Source: Pseudoscleropodium purum
Taxonomy: Eukaryota > Streptophyta > Bryopsida > Hypnales > Brachytheciaceae
Direction: 5' to 3'
Assembly (NCBI GenBank): GCA_963969395.1
Contig: OZ017796.1
Location: 3,102,501 to 3,166,500, forward strand
DNA: 64,000 bases
Under the pieces are notes generated by a model. That model saw nothing but the letters and a program-made list of their open reading frames with translations. It was not told the origin of the DNA and did not search any database. The position numbers were made by a program, and so were the translations under genes. The first letter of the stretch is position 1; each line of letters begins with the position of its first letter. This document shows, in pieces, positions 63,976 to 64,000 of this stretch.

Positions 63976-64000
63976 GGAGGAAACCCTCGCCATAGCCACT

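Overview
The window reads as nuclear DNA of a land plant. Genes carry many short GT-AG introns and the coding exons are clearly richer in GC than the AT-rich DNA between them. The recognisable proteins belong to plant families: cytosolic HSP101, an At1g57770-type carotenoid-isomerase-like protein, a ribosomal L18a-like membrane protein and a nepenthesin-like aspartic protease. A moss or other seedless plant would fit the exon divergence and the small introns, but that is a guess; the sequence alone does not fix the species.

Layout. From 1 to 38 kb there are six recognisable genes. The 3' part of MCM9 (+, 55-1876) converges on an L18a-like membrane protein gene (-, 2974-4063). That gene shares a divergent promoter region with HSP101/ClpB (+, 5190-9122), and the region holds an unusually long heat-shock-element array at 4635-4677. 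After 5 kb of AT-rich DNA comes a nine-exon FAD oxidoreductase of the CRTISO-like family (-, 14531-20314), then an A1 aspartic protease (+, about 24688-27396, with a frame problem in exon 1). A small unrecognised coding segment with an apparent frameshift (32200-32511) precedes ADP/ATP-dependent NAD(P)H-hydrate dehydratase (+, 33366-38047, 13 exons). From 38 to 64 kb I could confirm no complete protein gene. This part is AT-rich intergenic DNA with decayed repeats, simple repeats and some GC-rich patches. A possible transit-peptide start lies at the very end (63901).

Mobile DNA is the second theme. Reading the copies against each other shows several non-autonomous families. (1) Five copies of a 250-340 bp element with CATTAGARGATTTT-type ends and a central palindrome of TGACGTGGCA/TGCCACGTCA type. 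(2) Two Tourist/Harbinger-like MITEs with GAGCATC ends and TAA target duplications. (3) A near-perfect 153 bp foldback element with an exact 8 bp target duplication, whose host repeat exists without the insertion in a CRTISO-like intron. (4) A CACTA-like foldback. (5) A roughly 0.9 kb family with CCCCTAAAGTC ends, one copy of which is interrupted by element 4.

The genes do not form a pathway. HSP101 is a heat-shock disaggregase, the hydrate dehydratase repairs damaged NAD(P)H, MCM9 acts in DNA repair, and the CRTISO-like enzyme is probably plastid-targeted. The most distinctive gene-level observation is inside the hydrate dehydratase. One exon-intron unit has been tandemly duplicated twice, giving two frame-preserving (phase 2-2) cassette exons that would insert an acidic, internally repeated linker into the kinase-like fold.

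Exon limits were placed by hand from splice sites and reading phase; no alignment or transcript data were available.
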